Shown here piece after piece: positions 1 through 6,548 of a stretch of DNA of 9,181 nucleotides (the stretch's first letter is position 1; every line of letters starts with the position of its first letter). The stretch is from the NCBI GenBank assembly GCA_026125835.1, contig JAHCKJ010000072.1:1-9181 (forward strand), written 5' to 3'. The notes under the pieces were generated by a model. It made no database searches, was not told the DNA's origin, and saw only the letters and a list, made by a program, of their open reading frames with translations. This DNA comes from Sphingopyxis sp. (GTDB taxonomy: Bacteria; Pseudomonadota; Alphaproteobacteria; Sphingomonadales; Sphingomonadaceae). A program made the position numbers and the translations under genes.

Positions 1-1
1 G

Positions 2-238
2 GCACGGTCGGTCGCGATCTACACCGCCGGCGGCTGGCGATTCGCCGCGCCGCGCCAGGGCATGGCCGTGCGGTGCTTGGCCGACGGTGCGGCGTGGCGA
101 TTCGACGGCGCGGCATGGATCGGCCCGCCGGTGATCGCCGCGCCTGCGGGGGGCGCGACGGTCGACGGCGAGGCGCGGGCTGTGCTGGCCGCACTGATTC
201 TGTTATTGGAGGCGCAGGGGCTTTTGAAATCAGGCTGA
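2..238 (+). CDS. DUF2793 domain protein, C-terminal fragment
   Basis: This is the last 78 codons of a gene that begins before the window; the stop codon is TGA at 236-238. The readable end contains the pattern GGWRFAAPRQGMAV followed by GAAWRFDGAAWIGPP. These repeated Trp/Gly blocks are typical of DUF2793, a small beta-rich family found in alphaproteobacterial phage tail and gene-transfer-agent regions. The tail ends in a Leu-rich helix (VLAALILLLEAQGLL). From family knowledge, DUF2793 proteins often lie at the downstream end of tail or GTA-like clusters, so the region left of the window may be such a cluster. That is inference, because no other phage-like gene is visible here. The frame was chosen because the protein shows the family pattern; the overlapping frame starting at 73 does not. 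Function is unknown. Confidence 0.7.
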   Translation, partial: ARSVAIYTAGGWRFAAPRQGMAVRCLADGAAWRFDGAAWIGPPVIAAPAGGATVDGEARAVLAALILLLEAQGLLKSG

Positions 239-257
239 ATTTCCGCACGATCGCTTC

Positions 258-272
258 AAAAGTGCGACTTTT
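258..272. promoter_or_regulatory. AT-rich upstream region of the porin gene with a short inverted repeat
   Basis: Between the DUF2793 stop (238) and the porin start (369) lies a relatively AT-rich stretch, about 240-300. It contains the inverted repeat AAAAGT-GCG-ACTTTT (6-base arms, 3-base centre). The porin promoter is expected here. A TTGGCA at 272-277 is a possible -35, but no good -10 hexamer lies at the proper distance, so no promoter is assigned. The repeat could be an operator or a weak terminator for the upstream gene. Confidence 0.3.
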
Positions 273-368
273 TGGCAACATATTTGCGATTTGTTCACTT
301 GCACGGAACCAAAGCGGCGGGTAGGACGTCTGCCGAGACGTATATCTCAATTTGAAAGGGGAATTACT

Positions 369-1487
369 ATGAGGAAGCTTGCCTTAGCTGTGGCGCTAGC
401 CTCCACTGCCATGGCGTCGCCTGCTCTGGCCCGCGACAACTCGTGGTACGTGGGTGTCGGCGGCGGTGTCATGATCGTCGAGGATCTCACCCTCGATATC
501 GGTACCGCCAACAATGCCGGTAATCTCGACCATCGCAAGGGTTATGATTTCGAAGGTGTTGTCGGTTATGATTTCGGCGGTTTCCGCGCCGAAGTCGAAG
601 TCGGCTATCGCGAAGCCGATATCAAATCGGGCCGCTTTGCCGTTCCGGGTATCCCGGCGACCGCTTCGGGCGCCGGCGGGCTGTTCACCGGTGCGACCGC
701 GCTGAACGGTGACACCAATGCGCTGAGCTTCATGGTCAACGGCATGCTCGACTTCGGGGACGACGACGGGCTGCAGGGCTTTGTCGGCGGCGGTGCCGGT
801 GTGGCCCGCGTGTCGGTCGAACCCGTGTTCGCCGGTCCGTTCCTCGATGACTCGGACACCGGCTTTGCCTGGCAGGCGATTGCGGGCGTTCGCGCTCCGA
901 TCAGCCGCAACTGGGATGTCGGCCTGAAGTATCGCTTCTTCAACGTGAACAACGTCGATCTGGTCGACCAGCGCGGCCGTGACGTGTCGACGCGCTTCCG
1001 TTCGCACTCGCTGCTCGGCACGCTGACGTACAACTTCGGTGGTGCGGAACCGGTGGCTCCCCCGCCGCCCCCGCCGCCCCCGCCGCCCCCGCCGCCGCCC
1101 CCGCCGCCTCCGCCGCCTCCGCCGGTGGTGCAGTGTGAGCCCGGACCGTATATCGTGTACTTCGACTGGGATCAGTCGAACATCACGCCGGAAGCGGCTG
1201 CGACGCTCGACAATGCGATCAGCGCCTACAACCGCGGTTGTTCGGGTACGCAGATCATGCTCGCCGGTCACGCTGACCGTTCGGGTCCGGCAACCTACAA
1301 CGTCGGCCTGTCGAACCGCCGTAACGCGTCGGTCCGCAGCTATCTGACCGCTCGCGGCATTTCGGATGGTGCGATCAGCGCGCAGGGCTTCGGCGAAAGC
1401 CGTCCGGCCGTTGCCACCGCCGACGGCGTACGCAACGACCAGAACCGTCGCGTGGAAATCACTTACGGTCCGAACTCGGGCATGTAA
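369..1487 (+). CDS. OmpA-family outer membrane porin with polyproline linker
   Basis: This is a 372-residue outer membrane protein that probably links the outer membrane to peptidoglycan. Residues 1-22 are a signal peptide (MRKLALAVALASTAMASPALA, cleavage after ALA). Residues about 23-222 are a Gly/aromatic-rich OmpA-like beta-barrel, ending with an aromatic strand (LLGTLTYNF). A linker of 22 uninterrupted prolines (231-252) follows. Residues about 256-372 are an OmpA_C/MotB peptidoglycan-binding domain (YIVYFDWDQSNITPEA, GHADRSG, NVGLSNRRNASV, NDQNRRVEI). Asp303 and Arg318 correspond to the conserved diaminopimelate-binding pair of the family. Two cysteines, 256 and 291, flank the first strand and helix of this domain and may form a disulfide. 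The start at 369 was chosen over an in-frame ATG at 291 because it gives a clean signal peptide and is preceded by GAAAGGGG at 7-base spacing. The gene appears monocistronic, with its own terminator just downstream. Confidence 0.93.
   Translation: MRKLALAVALASTAMASPALARDNSWYVGVGGGVMIVEDLTLDIGTANNAGNLDHRKGYDFEGVVGYDFGGFRAEVEVGYREADIKSGRFAVPGIPATASGAGGLFTGATALNGDTNALSFMVNGMLDFGDDDGLQGFVGGGAGVARVSVEPVFAGPFLDDSDTGFAWQAIAGVRAPISRNWDVGLKYRFFNVNNVDLVDQRGRDVSTRFRSHSLLGTLTYNFGGAEPVAPPPPPPPPPPPPPPPPPPPPPPVVQCEPGPYIVYFDWDQSNITPEAAATLDNAISAYNRGCSGTQIMLAGHADRSGPATYNVGLSNRRNASVRSYLTARGISDGAISAQGFGESRPAVATADGVRNDQNRRVEITYGPNSGM
1059..1124 (+). repeat. Proline-codon microsatellite (22 codons) in the porin linker
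   Basis: This 66-base tract consists almost only of CCC and CCG codons, mostly in a CCC-CCG-CCG period of nine bases, with CCT replacing CCC in the last two units. It encodes 22 consecutive prolines between the beta-barrel and the peptidoglycan-binding domain. The 9-base period makes it prone to slippage in multiples of three codons, so its length may differ between strains or assemblies. Confidence 0.95.
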
Positions 1488-1519
1488 GACCGGTTTCCAT
1501 TCCCGACGGGGACTGGAAG

Positions 1520-1559
1520 AAAAGAGGGGCGGTACCGCAAGGTGCCGCCCTTTCTTTTT
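1520..1559 (+). terminator. Rho-independent terminator of the porin gene
   Basis: A 10-base-pair stem, GGGCGGTACC (1527-1536) with GGTGCCGCCC (1541-1550), contains one G-U pair. It closes a GCAA loop of the stable GNRA type and is followed by TTTCTTTTT (1551-1559). Purines upstream (AAAAGAG) can extend pairing into the T tract. It lies about 40 bases after the porin stop codon. This is the only textbook terminator with a good T run in the window. Confidence 0.93.
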
Positions 1560-1620
1560 GGGCGCGTCGCGCAGCAGCGTTCCCGGGTGGCGCTATCGTC
1601 GAATTGATCCGCTGGAAGGC

Positions 1621-1757
1621 AATTTCAAATTCCGCTTGCTCCCCTCAATTTATGATATACCATTACAATCAGGGTGCGGGATTGTCCGGAACCCTTGATA
1701 TAGGGGCGGACGCCCGTAATCGCGGCGCAACCGATCCCAAACCGGGGGAGAGAGACG
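1621..1757 (+). promoter_or_regulatory. Upstream region of exbD with AT-rich island
   Basis: About 1621-1670 is distinctly AT-rich compared with its surroundings and contains TATGAT (1651-1656) and TACAAT (1664-1669), both good -10 matches. Neither has a convincing -35 at 16-18 bases. A promoter for the exbD-like gene is likely here, but its exact position cannot be fixed by eye. GGGGGAGAGAG just before 1758 serves as the ribosome binding site. Confidence 0.4.
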
Positions 1758-2198
1758 ATGCGCACACGCCGCAGCATGTTTCACCGCGGCATTTTTCGCG
1801 CCGATCCCAATGGCGATCCCGACATCAACACCACGCCGCTGATCGACGTGATGCTGGTCATGCTGGTGATGTTCATCATCTCCATTCCGCGCCCGACGCA
1901 CAGCGTCGACATAAGCCTGCCCGGTGTCGATCCCGGTCCGGCTGCGGTGCTCGACGAGAACCGCGTGACGATCGACCGCGCCGACGTCATCCGCTGGAAC
2001 GGCGAGGCGGTCGACCTGGCCCAGCTCGGGCGGCTGGTGAAGGCGGCGTCGGTCCGCCCCGAAGCGGCGACGTTGCACTTTGAACCGGAAGCGCGCGCGC
2101 GGTATCTGCGCGTCGACCAGGCAATCGCCGCGATCCGGCGCAACGGCGGAACCAAGCTCGCCTTTCCAGGCATCCACCAATATGCCGCGGTGATCTGA
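1758..2198 (+). CDS. ExbD/TolR-family proton-channel subunit (stand-alone)
   Basis: This is a 146-residue inner membrane protein of the ExbD/TolR family. These proteins work with an ExbB/TolQ pentamer to couple proton flow to TonB-, Tol- or related periplasmic functions. The N-terminus carries the family signature DINTTPLIDVMLVMLVMF (residues 22-39). Asp30, at the start of the single membrane helix (about 29-43), matches the proton-carrying Asp of ExbD. The remainder, from about residue 45, is a periplasmic domain with the usual ending (IAAIRRNGGTKLAFPG). The length is normal for the family. A purine-rich ribosome site (GGGGGAGAGAG) precedes the ATG. No exbB or tonB lies next to it: the upstream gene is the terminated porin and the downstream gene is convergent, so its partner must be encoded elsewhere. 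ExbD and TolR cannot be told apart here, so no gene symbol is given. Confidence 0.9.
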   Translation: MRTRRSMFHRGIFRADPNGDPDINTTPLIDVMLVMLVMFIISIPRPTHSVDISLPGVDPGPAAVLDENRVTIDRADVIRWNGEAVDLAQLGRLVKAASVRPEAATLHFEPEARARYLRVDQAIAAIRRNGGTKLAFPGIHQYAAVI

Positions 2199-2200
2199 CG

Positions 2201-2243
2201 CCGGGACCGTGCCGCCGCGATCAGGCGGCGGGCGCGGTCCCGG
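2201..2243. terminator. Large hairpin at the exbD / DUF1993 convergent junction
   Basis: Outer arms CCGGGACCG (2201-2209) and CGGTCCCGG (2235-2243) pair perfectly. Inner arms GCCGCC (2211-2216) and GGCGGC (2224-2229) also pair. They are separated by an asymmetric bulge (T against GGGCG) and a 7-base loop. It starts 3 bases after the exbD stop and covers the last codons of the minus-strand DUF1993 gene, whose stop codon lies in the loop. No T run follows on either strand, so it may end transcription inefficiently or act mainly as a 3' stabiliser for both transcripts. Confidence 0.65.
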
Positions 2244-2757
2244 GGCGCAGATAGGCCATCATGTAACCGACATAGTCGACCTTGCCGAGCGGCACGCCCA
2301 TGTGGCGGAGGATCGTATAGGCGGCGACGAGGTGGAAATAGAACTGCGGCTGTGCCCAGTCGCGGACATAGGTGCGCGCGGTCATGTCGAAGGTCATGCC
2401 GTTGGGCAGGTCGAAGCTGACCGCCCGGTCGGGGTCAGCGTCGATCGCCGCGGCATCAACGGTGTCGAGCCAGCCCAGCGTGGTGGCGATCTGCGCCTGA
2501 AGCCCCGCGAAATCGGTCGCATCATCGCTCAGACCGGGTGCTCCGGCGGCGCCGAGGCGCGTCGGCGGCTGGAGTGCCTGAAGGCAGCTGAAACGCACTT
2601 GCGACGCCAGCGGGAACATATCGGGCGCGAGCCGCGCGACGACCAGTTGGAATTCGCCGATGTCGTTGTCCGCACCCCATGCGAGCGCCTTGTCGAGCTG
2701 TGCAGAAAGCGCGCGCAGGCCGTTCCGGTAAGCCGGGATCGTCATTTCGTAGAGCAT
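2221..2757 (-). CDS. DUF1993 domain protein
   Basis: This 178-residue soluble protein matches the DUF1993 family along its whole length, with recognisable pieces VVARLAPDMFPLASQV, WAQPQFYFHLVAAYTILRHMGVPLGK and DYVGYM. Members are small helical proteins of unknown function, related in fold to DinB-like four-helix bundles by family knowledge. There is no signal peptide or membrane helix. The ATG at 2757 is preceded by AAAGGATC, a reasonable ribosome site. It lies 26 bases downstream of the ABC exporter stop on the same strand, so the two are probably co-transcribed, with the exporter first. A link between the two functions is not evident from sequence. Confidence 0.88.
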   Translation of the reverse strand: MLYEMTIPAYRNGLRALSAQLDKALAWGADNDIGEFQLVVARLAPDMFPLASQVRFSCLQALQPPTRLGAAGAPGLSDDATDFAGLQAQIATTLGWLDTVDAAAIDADPDRAVSFDLPNGMTFDMTARTYVRDWAQPQFYFHLVAAYTILRHMGVPLGKVDYVGYMMAYLRPGTAPAA

Positions 2758-2783
2758 CGCGGGATCCTTTGGCCGTGGCCCTG

Positions 2784-4583
2784 TCAGGCGGGGGCAAGAT
2801 TGTCCTGGAATTGCAGCCGCGCAAGGCGGGCGTAAAGGCCGTCGGCAGCGACGAGCGCGTCGTGCTTGCCTTCCTCGACGATGCGGCCGTCGTCCATGAC
2901 GATGATCCGGTCGGCGGCGCGGACGGTGGCGAGCCGGTGCGCGATAACCACTGTCGTGCGGTCGTGCATCAAGGTTTCGAGCGCGTCCTGCACCAGCTTT
3001 TCGGATTCGGCATCGAGCGCGGAGGTCGCCTCGTCGAGCAGCAACAGCGGCGCACAGCGGAGCAGCGCGCGGGCGATCGCGACGCGCTGGCGCTGGCCGC
3101 CCGACAGTCGCGCGCCGCCTTCACCCATGAAGGTATCGAGGCCTTGCGGAAGCTTGCGCAGAAACTCCTCGGCATTGGCGGCGCGCGCGGCGTCCCACAG
3201 CTGGTCGTCGGTCGCGTCCCAATTGCCGTAGCGCAGGTTGTCGCGCGCCGAGGCGGCGAAGATGACGGTTTCCTGCGGCACCATCGCGATGCGGGCGCGG
3301 ATATCGGCGGGATCGGCCTCGGTCAGCGGGACGCCGTCGAGCAGGATTTGCCCCGCTTGCGGATCGTAGAAGCGCTCGGCGAGCTGGAATAACGTCGATT
3401 TCCCGGCGCCTGACGGGCCGACGATCGCGACGGTTTCGCGCGGCTGGATCGTGAGGCTGAAATCGTGGAGGGCGGGGGCGTCGGGGCGGGTCGGATAACG
3501 GAATTCGACCTTTGCGAATTCGAGTGTCCCGCGCGGCGGCTCGGGAAAGGCGCGGGGCTGCACGGGCGGGGCAATGCTGGGCTCGGCGTTCAGCAACTCG
3601 CTCAGCCGCTCGGCGGCGCCCGCGGCGCGCAGCAGGTCGCCATAGACTTCGGTGAGCGCGCCGAAAGCGCCCGCGACCAGCCCGCCGGTGAGGACGAAGG
3701 CGGCGATCGTGCCGCCGGTGATCGTTCCCGCGGCAACGCCTTCGGCCCCGTACCATAGCAACGTGGTGATCGCGCCGAACAGAAGGCCGATGACGATCGC
3801 GGTCATGATGGCGCGCAGGCGGATGCGGCGCTTGGCGGTGGCAAAGGTGGCCTCGACGGCGCTCGCAAAGCGGCTGGCCTCGCGTTCCTCCTGCCCGAAG
3901 GCCTGGACGATCTTCATCGCCCCCAATTGTTCGGAGGTGGTGGCGCCGATGTCGGCGACGCGGTCCTGGCTCGACCGCGCGACATTCTGCAGGCGCCGCC
4001 CGAGCAGCACGATCGGCATGATGATGACCGGAATGCCGAGCAGGATGCCGCCGGTCAGCTTGGGCGACAGGGTGAAAAGATAGGCGATGCCGCCAATGCC
4101 CATCACCGTGTTGCGCAGCGCCACCGAAACCGTCGTGCCGACGACCTGTTCGATGATCGTGGTGTCCGACGTCATCCGCGAAGCGATTTCGGACGGGCGG
4201 TTTTCCTCGAAAAAGCCGGGGGCAAGACGCAGCAGGTTGCGCTGGACCGCCTGGCGGATGTCGGCGACGGTGCGTTCGCCCAGCCAGCTGACGAAGTAGA
4301 AGCGCAGCGCGGTGGCGACGGCAAGCGTCAGCACGATCGCGTAGAACAGGCGGAAATGCGGGGCGACATCGCCGCCGCCGGCGACGAAGCCGCTGTCGAT
4401 CATTTCCTTGAACTGCCACGGAATCGCCAGGGTCGCGAGCGCCGCGACGCCCAGTGCCACAGCGGCAATCAGCAGCTGCAAGGGATAGGCGCTGGCATAA
4501 CGCCAGATCATCCGCAGGCTGCCGAGTTTGCGGCGCGGCGCGGCGGGTGTGGATGCGGCTTTATCGTCGGGGGCGCTGGCCAT
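2784..4583 (-). CDS. ABCB-type ABC exporter (fused membrane and ATPase domains)
   Basis: This 599-residue half-transporter should work as a homodimer in the inner membrane, exporting a lipid, drug or other hydrophobic substrate. The membrane domain has six predicted helices, at about 35-55, 78-98, 150-172, 177-196, 258-280 and 290-312. The ATPase domain follows at about 350-595. All nucleotide-binding motifs are intact: Walker A GPSGAGKST (389-397), Q-loop Gln437, signature LSGGQ (493-497), Walker B LLLLD (513-517) with catalytic Glu518, D-loop SALD and H-loop His549. The family resembles MsbA/BmrA-like and 'lipid A/multidrug' exporters; the substrate cannot be read from sequence. The reading frame is open to 4706, but the start at 4583 was preferred: it follows AGGGG at 8-base spacing, and the extra 41 residues have no family character. 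It is transcribed divergently from phaZ and upstream of the DUF1993 gene. Confidence 0.93.
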   Translation of the reverse strand: MASAPDDKAASTPAAPRRKLGSLRMIWRYASAYPLQLLIAAVALGVAALATLAIPWQFKEMIDSGFVAGGGDVAPHFRLFYAIVLTLAVATALRFYFVSWLGERTVADIRQAVQRNLLRLAPGFFEENRPSEIASRMTSDTTIIEQVVGTTVSVALRNTVMGIGGIAYLFTLSPKLTGGILLGIPVIIMPIVLLGRRLQNVARSSQDRVADIGATTSEQLGAMKIVQAFGQEEREASRFASAVEATFATAKRRIRLRAIMTAIVIGLLFGAITTLLWYGAEGVAAGTITGGTIAAFVLTGGLVAGAFGALTEVYGDLLRAAGAAERLSELLNAEPSIAPPVQPRAFPEPPRGTLEFAKVEFRYPTRPDAPALHDFSLTIQPRETVAIVGPSGAGKSTLFQLAERFYDPQAGQILLDGVPLTEADPADIRARIAMVPQETVIFAASARDNLRYGNWDATDDQLWDAARAANAEEFLRKLPQGLDTFMGEGGARLSGGQRQRVAIARALLRCAPLLLLDEATSALDAESEKLVQDALETLMHDRTTVVIAHRLATVRAADRIIVMDDGRIVEEGKHDALVAADGLYARLARLQFQDNLAPA

Positions 4584-4590
4584 GGTTCGG

Positions 4591-4619
4591 CCCCTAGCAG
4601 CGGGGCAAGGCGCGCTCAA
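4591..4619 (-). promoter_or_regulatory. Possible promoter of the ABC exporter
   Basis: On the minus strand TTGAGC (4619-4614) is followed, after 17 bases, by TAGGGG (4596-4591), only 7 bases before the start codon. The -35 match is fair and the -10 match is poor by the E. coli standard. If it is real, the transcript would be almost leaderless. The assignment is weak. Confidence 0.25.
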
Positions 4620-4644
4620 CGCCCGAGAATCGATTGTCGCTTCA

Positions 4645-4660
4645 TGCGCTTTGAAGCGCA
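4645..4660. promoter_or_regulatory. Near-perfect palindrome between divergent abc and phaZ genes
   Basis: TGCGCTT-TG-AAGCGCA forms 7-base perfect arms around a 2-base centre. It sits in the 218-base divergent intergenic region, about 60 bases from the exporter start and 140 bases from the phaZ start. The geometry fits a dimeric regulator operator better than an RNA hairpin. No known regulator is assigned. Confidence 0.35.
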
Positions 4661-4721
4661 GCTGCATGGCGGCGGGTGCCGGATCGGAACGGCGCGGGCG
4701 TCTCAAGTCCGATTATGACGC

Positions 4722-4750
4722 ATTGCACAATAAAATGGATGCCCTAGACT
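4722..4750 (+). promoter_or_regulatory. Possible phaZ promoter with overlapping dyad
   Basis: In a low-GC patch, TTGCAC (4723-4728) and TAGACT (4745-4750) are separated by 16 bases and could be a weak promoter about 50 bases before phaZ. The -35 overlaps the dyad ATTG-CA-CAAT (4722-4731) and the interlocked GCA-T-TGC (4720-4726). PhaR repressors of PHB genes in alphaproteobacteria are known to recognise TGC/GCA-rich dyads, so this could be a PhaR-type site. That is inference only. Confidence 0.3.
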
Positions 4751-4801
4751 GGTGCCAACGAACGGGCGCTGCAGAGCGCCGGGGCAAGGAACCGAACGAC
4801 A

Positions 4802-6022
4802 ATGCTGTATCACGCTTTCGAAATGCAGAAGAACTGGCTGGCGGGCGCGAGCGCGCTGGCCACCGCGGGAGCGCAGGCGATGCAGCACCCCGCCAATCCG
4901 CTCGGTTATTTCGGCGGCGGTCCGATGTTCGCGTCGGCGCTGGAAGTGTTCGCGCACGCCGCGGCGCCGCGCGGCAAGCCCGATTTCGATCTGTACGAAA
5001 CGATTGTCGACGGCGAAACGGTGCCGGTCACCGAAGCCATCGAAGCGCGCAAACCCTTCGGCCAGCTCAAGCATTTCAAGCACAAGGGCGCCAAAGGGGC
5101 GCCGAAATTGCTGATCGTCGCGCCGATGTCGGGCCATTATGCGACCTTGCTGCGCGGCACGGTCGAGCGGATGCTGCCCGGCCATGACGTGTGGATCACC
5201 GACTGGCGCGACGCGCGCAACGTGCCGCTGGAGGCGGGCAAGTTCGACCTCGACGATTATATCGACTATCTGATCGGCTGGCTGGAGCATATCGGCCCCG
5301 GCGCGCATGTGCTGGCGGTGTGCCAGCCGTCGGTCCCGGCGCTCGCCGCCGCCGCGATTATGGCCGCCGACAGGCATAAATGCCGCCCGAAAACGCTGAC
5401 GATGATGGGCGGGCCGATCGACACGCGCAAGGCGCCGACCGCGGTCAACCAGCACGCGATGACGCGCCCCTATGCGTGGTTTCAGGAGAATGTCATCGTC
5501 ACCGTCCCGGCCTGGTATCCGGGCGCGGGCCGCCGTGTCTATCCGGGCTTTCTGCAGCTTGCCGGGTTTATGTCGATGAACCTCGGCAATCACATGATGA
5601 GCCATTGGGCGATGTTCAAACATCTGGTCGAAGGCGACGGCGAGGAAGCCGACAAGACCAAGGAATTTTACGACGAATATCGCGCAGTGTGCGACATGAC
5701 CGCCGAATTCTATCTCCAGACCGTCGACCTGGTGTTCCAGCGCCACGCGCTGCCCAAGGGCGAGATGCTGCATCGCGGCAGGCCGGTCGACCTCAATGCG
5801 ATCGAGGATATTGCGCTGCTGGCGATCGAGGGCGAGCGCGACGATATTTCGGGGATCGGCCAGACCAAGGCGGCGCTGACGCTGGCGAAATCGCTGCCCG
5901 CGGAGAAGAAGAAATATCTGATGGCGAAGGCGGTCGGCCATTACGGCATTTTCAACGGCCGCAAGTGGCGCGAGGACATCGCGCCGGTGGTCGAGGGGTG
6001 GATTTGCAGCAACGGGGGGTGA
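4802..6022 (+). CDS. phaZ: Intracellular polyhydroxybutyrate depolymerase
   Basis: This 406-residue cytoplasmic enzyme hydrolyses stored polyhydroxyalkanoate granules to 3-hydroxyacids when carbon is short. It has no signal peptide, as expected for intracellular PhaZ. The start MLYHAFEMQKNWLAGA is the usual family opening and supports the ATG at 4802, which follows GGCAAGGA at a somewhat long spacing. The alpha/beta-hydrolase core shows APMSGHYATLLRGTV, the Cys nucleophile elbow AVCQPSVPAL (Cys174), an acidic residue in GERDDISG (Asp347 or Asp348) and His380 in VGHYGIFNGRKWR. These correspond to the Cys-Asp-His triad described for Ralstonia PhaZ1. The length is normal. No PHB synthase (phaC), phasin or phaR gene is adjacent, so regulation must come from elsewhere. 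It ends against a convergent DUF1232 gene, with an inverted repeat between them. Confidence 0.95.
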   Translation: MLYHAFEMQKNWLAGASALATAGAQAMQHPANPLGYFGGGPMFASALEVFAHAAAPRGKPDFDLYETIVDGETVPVTEAIEARKPFGQLKHFKHKGAKGAPKLLIVAPMSGHYATLLRGTVERMLPGHDVWITDWRDARNVPLEAGKFDLDDYIDYLIGWLEHIGPGAHVLAVCQPSVPALAAAAIMAADRHKCRPKTLTMMGGPIDTRKAPTAVNQHAMTRPYAWFQENVIVTVPAWYPGAGRRVYPGFLQLAGFMSMNLGNHMMSHWAMFKHLVEGDGEEADKTKEFYDEYRAVCDMTAEFYLQTVDLVFQRHALPKGEMLHRGRPVDLNAIEDIALLAIEGERDDISGIGQTKAALTLAKSLPAEKKKYLMAKAVGHYGIFNGRKWREDIAPVVEGWICSNGG

Positions 6023-6045
6023 GCGTCGTCAGTTAGCGACCGGTT

Positions 6046-6110
6046 GCGGACATAGCGACGAGCCAGCCCCTCTCCTGAAGGGGAGGGCGTGATTGTTTCG
6101 CTACGTCCGC
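6046..6110. repeat. Nested inverted repeat between phaZ and DUF1232 genes (REP-like)
   Basis: Outer arms GCGGACATAGCGA (6046-6058) and TCGCTACGTCCGC (6098-6110) pair over 13 bases with one mismatch. Nested inside is CCCTCTCC (6068-6075), TGAA loop, GGGGAGGG (6080-6087). The whole 65-base unit lies 23 bases after the phaZ stop and 36 bases before the DUF1232 stop. The inner hairpin resembles the CCTCTCC/GGGAGAG hairpin at the right end of the window. Nested arms of this kind look like a dispersed palindromic element. At this place it can also serve as a bidirectional transcription end. No T run is present. Confidence 0.6.
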
Positions 6111-6146
6111 TCCCCACCCAAACCACACATACGGCTGATCGCGCGC

Positions 6147-6548
6147 TCAGTGCATCGGCGATGTGCGCACCGCCCAATAGACCAGATAGAGCAAGCCGAC
6201 CCACAGCAGCAGGATGAATGCCATGCCCGCGCGGCTCGACGGGCGGGTGCTGGCCGCTTCGGCGGCGGCGTGCAGTTCGGCCCATAACGGACCGGGGATC
6301 AGGCGGCGCACCGCCCACAATCCCAGCGGGACGATGAGCAGATCGTCGAGCCAGCCGAGCAGCGGGATGAAATCAGGAATCAAGTCGATCGGCGACAGCG
6401 CATAGGCGGCGACCGCCACCGCGAGCACGCGCGCGAGCTTCGGCACGCGCGGGTCGCGCGCGGCGAGCCAGGCGGCGTGCGCCTCGACGGCGAGACGGCG
6501 GCCGAGGTCGCCGATACGTTCGGAAAGGGATTTGCCGGTCATCGCCAT
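6147..6548 (-). CDS. DUF1232 (YkvA-like) inner membrane protein
   Basis: This 133-residue membrane protein carries the DUF1232 signature ALSPIDLIPDFIPLLGWLDD (residues 50-69). Helices are predicted at about 38-60, 64-82 and 109-126; the basic N-terminal 37 residues are probably cytoplasmic. The family is widespread and its function is unknown. The start is either 6548 (MAMTGK) or the second Met at 6542 (MTGKSL). Neither has a Shine-Dalgarno-like sequence, and the divergent epimerase-like gene starts only 18 bases from 6548. Translation from a leaderless or near-leaderless transcript is therefore likely. The stop faces the phaZ stop across a palindromic spacer. Confidence 0.88.
   Translation of the reverse strand: MAMTGKSLSERIGDLGRRLAVEAHAAWLAARDPRVPKLARVLAVAVAAYALSPIDLIPDFIPLLGWLDDLLIVPLGLWAVRRLIPGPLWAELHAAAEAASTRPSSRAGMAFILLLWVGLLYLVYWAVRTSPMH

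Noticed and set aside
291..368. Upstream in-frame start for the porin
   Set aside because: It would bury the signal peptide behind 26 basic residues; the ATG at 369 has both a ribosome site and a classical signal peptide.
396..1271. Long minus-strand open frame (291 codons) opposite the porin gene
   Set aside because: Its Arg-rich low-complexity product is the mirror of the proline tract; there is no family resemblance or ribosome site. It is a shadow of high-GC codon use.
3121..4419. 432-codon alternative minus-strand frame within the ABC exporter gene
   Set aside because: It overlaps the true exporter frame, which has all ATPase motifs; this frame is Arg/His-rich noise.
4584..4706. Upstream in-frame extension of the ABC exporter by 41 residues
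   Set aside because: The extension has no family similarity, while the ATG at 4583 has a ribosome-site-like AGGGG at proper spacing.
4703..5941. 412-codon minus-strand frame opposite phaZ
   Set aside because: Its composition (His/Arg/Gln-rich) is typical of an antisense shadow. The plus strand holds an intact, motif-complete PHB depolymerase.
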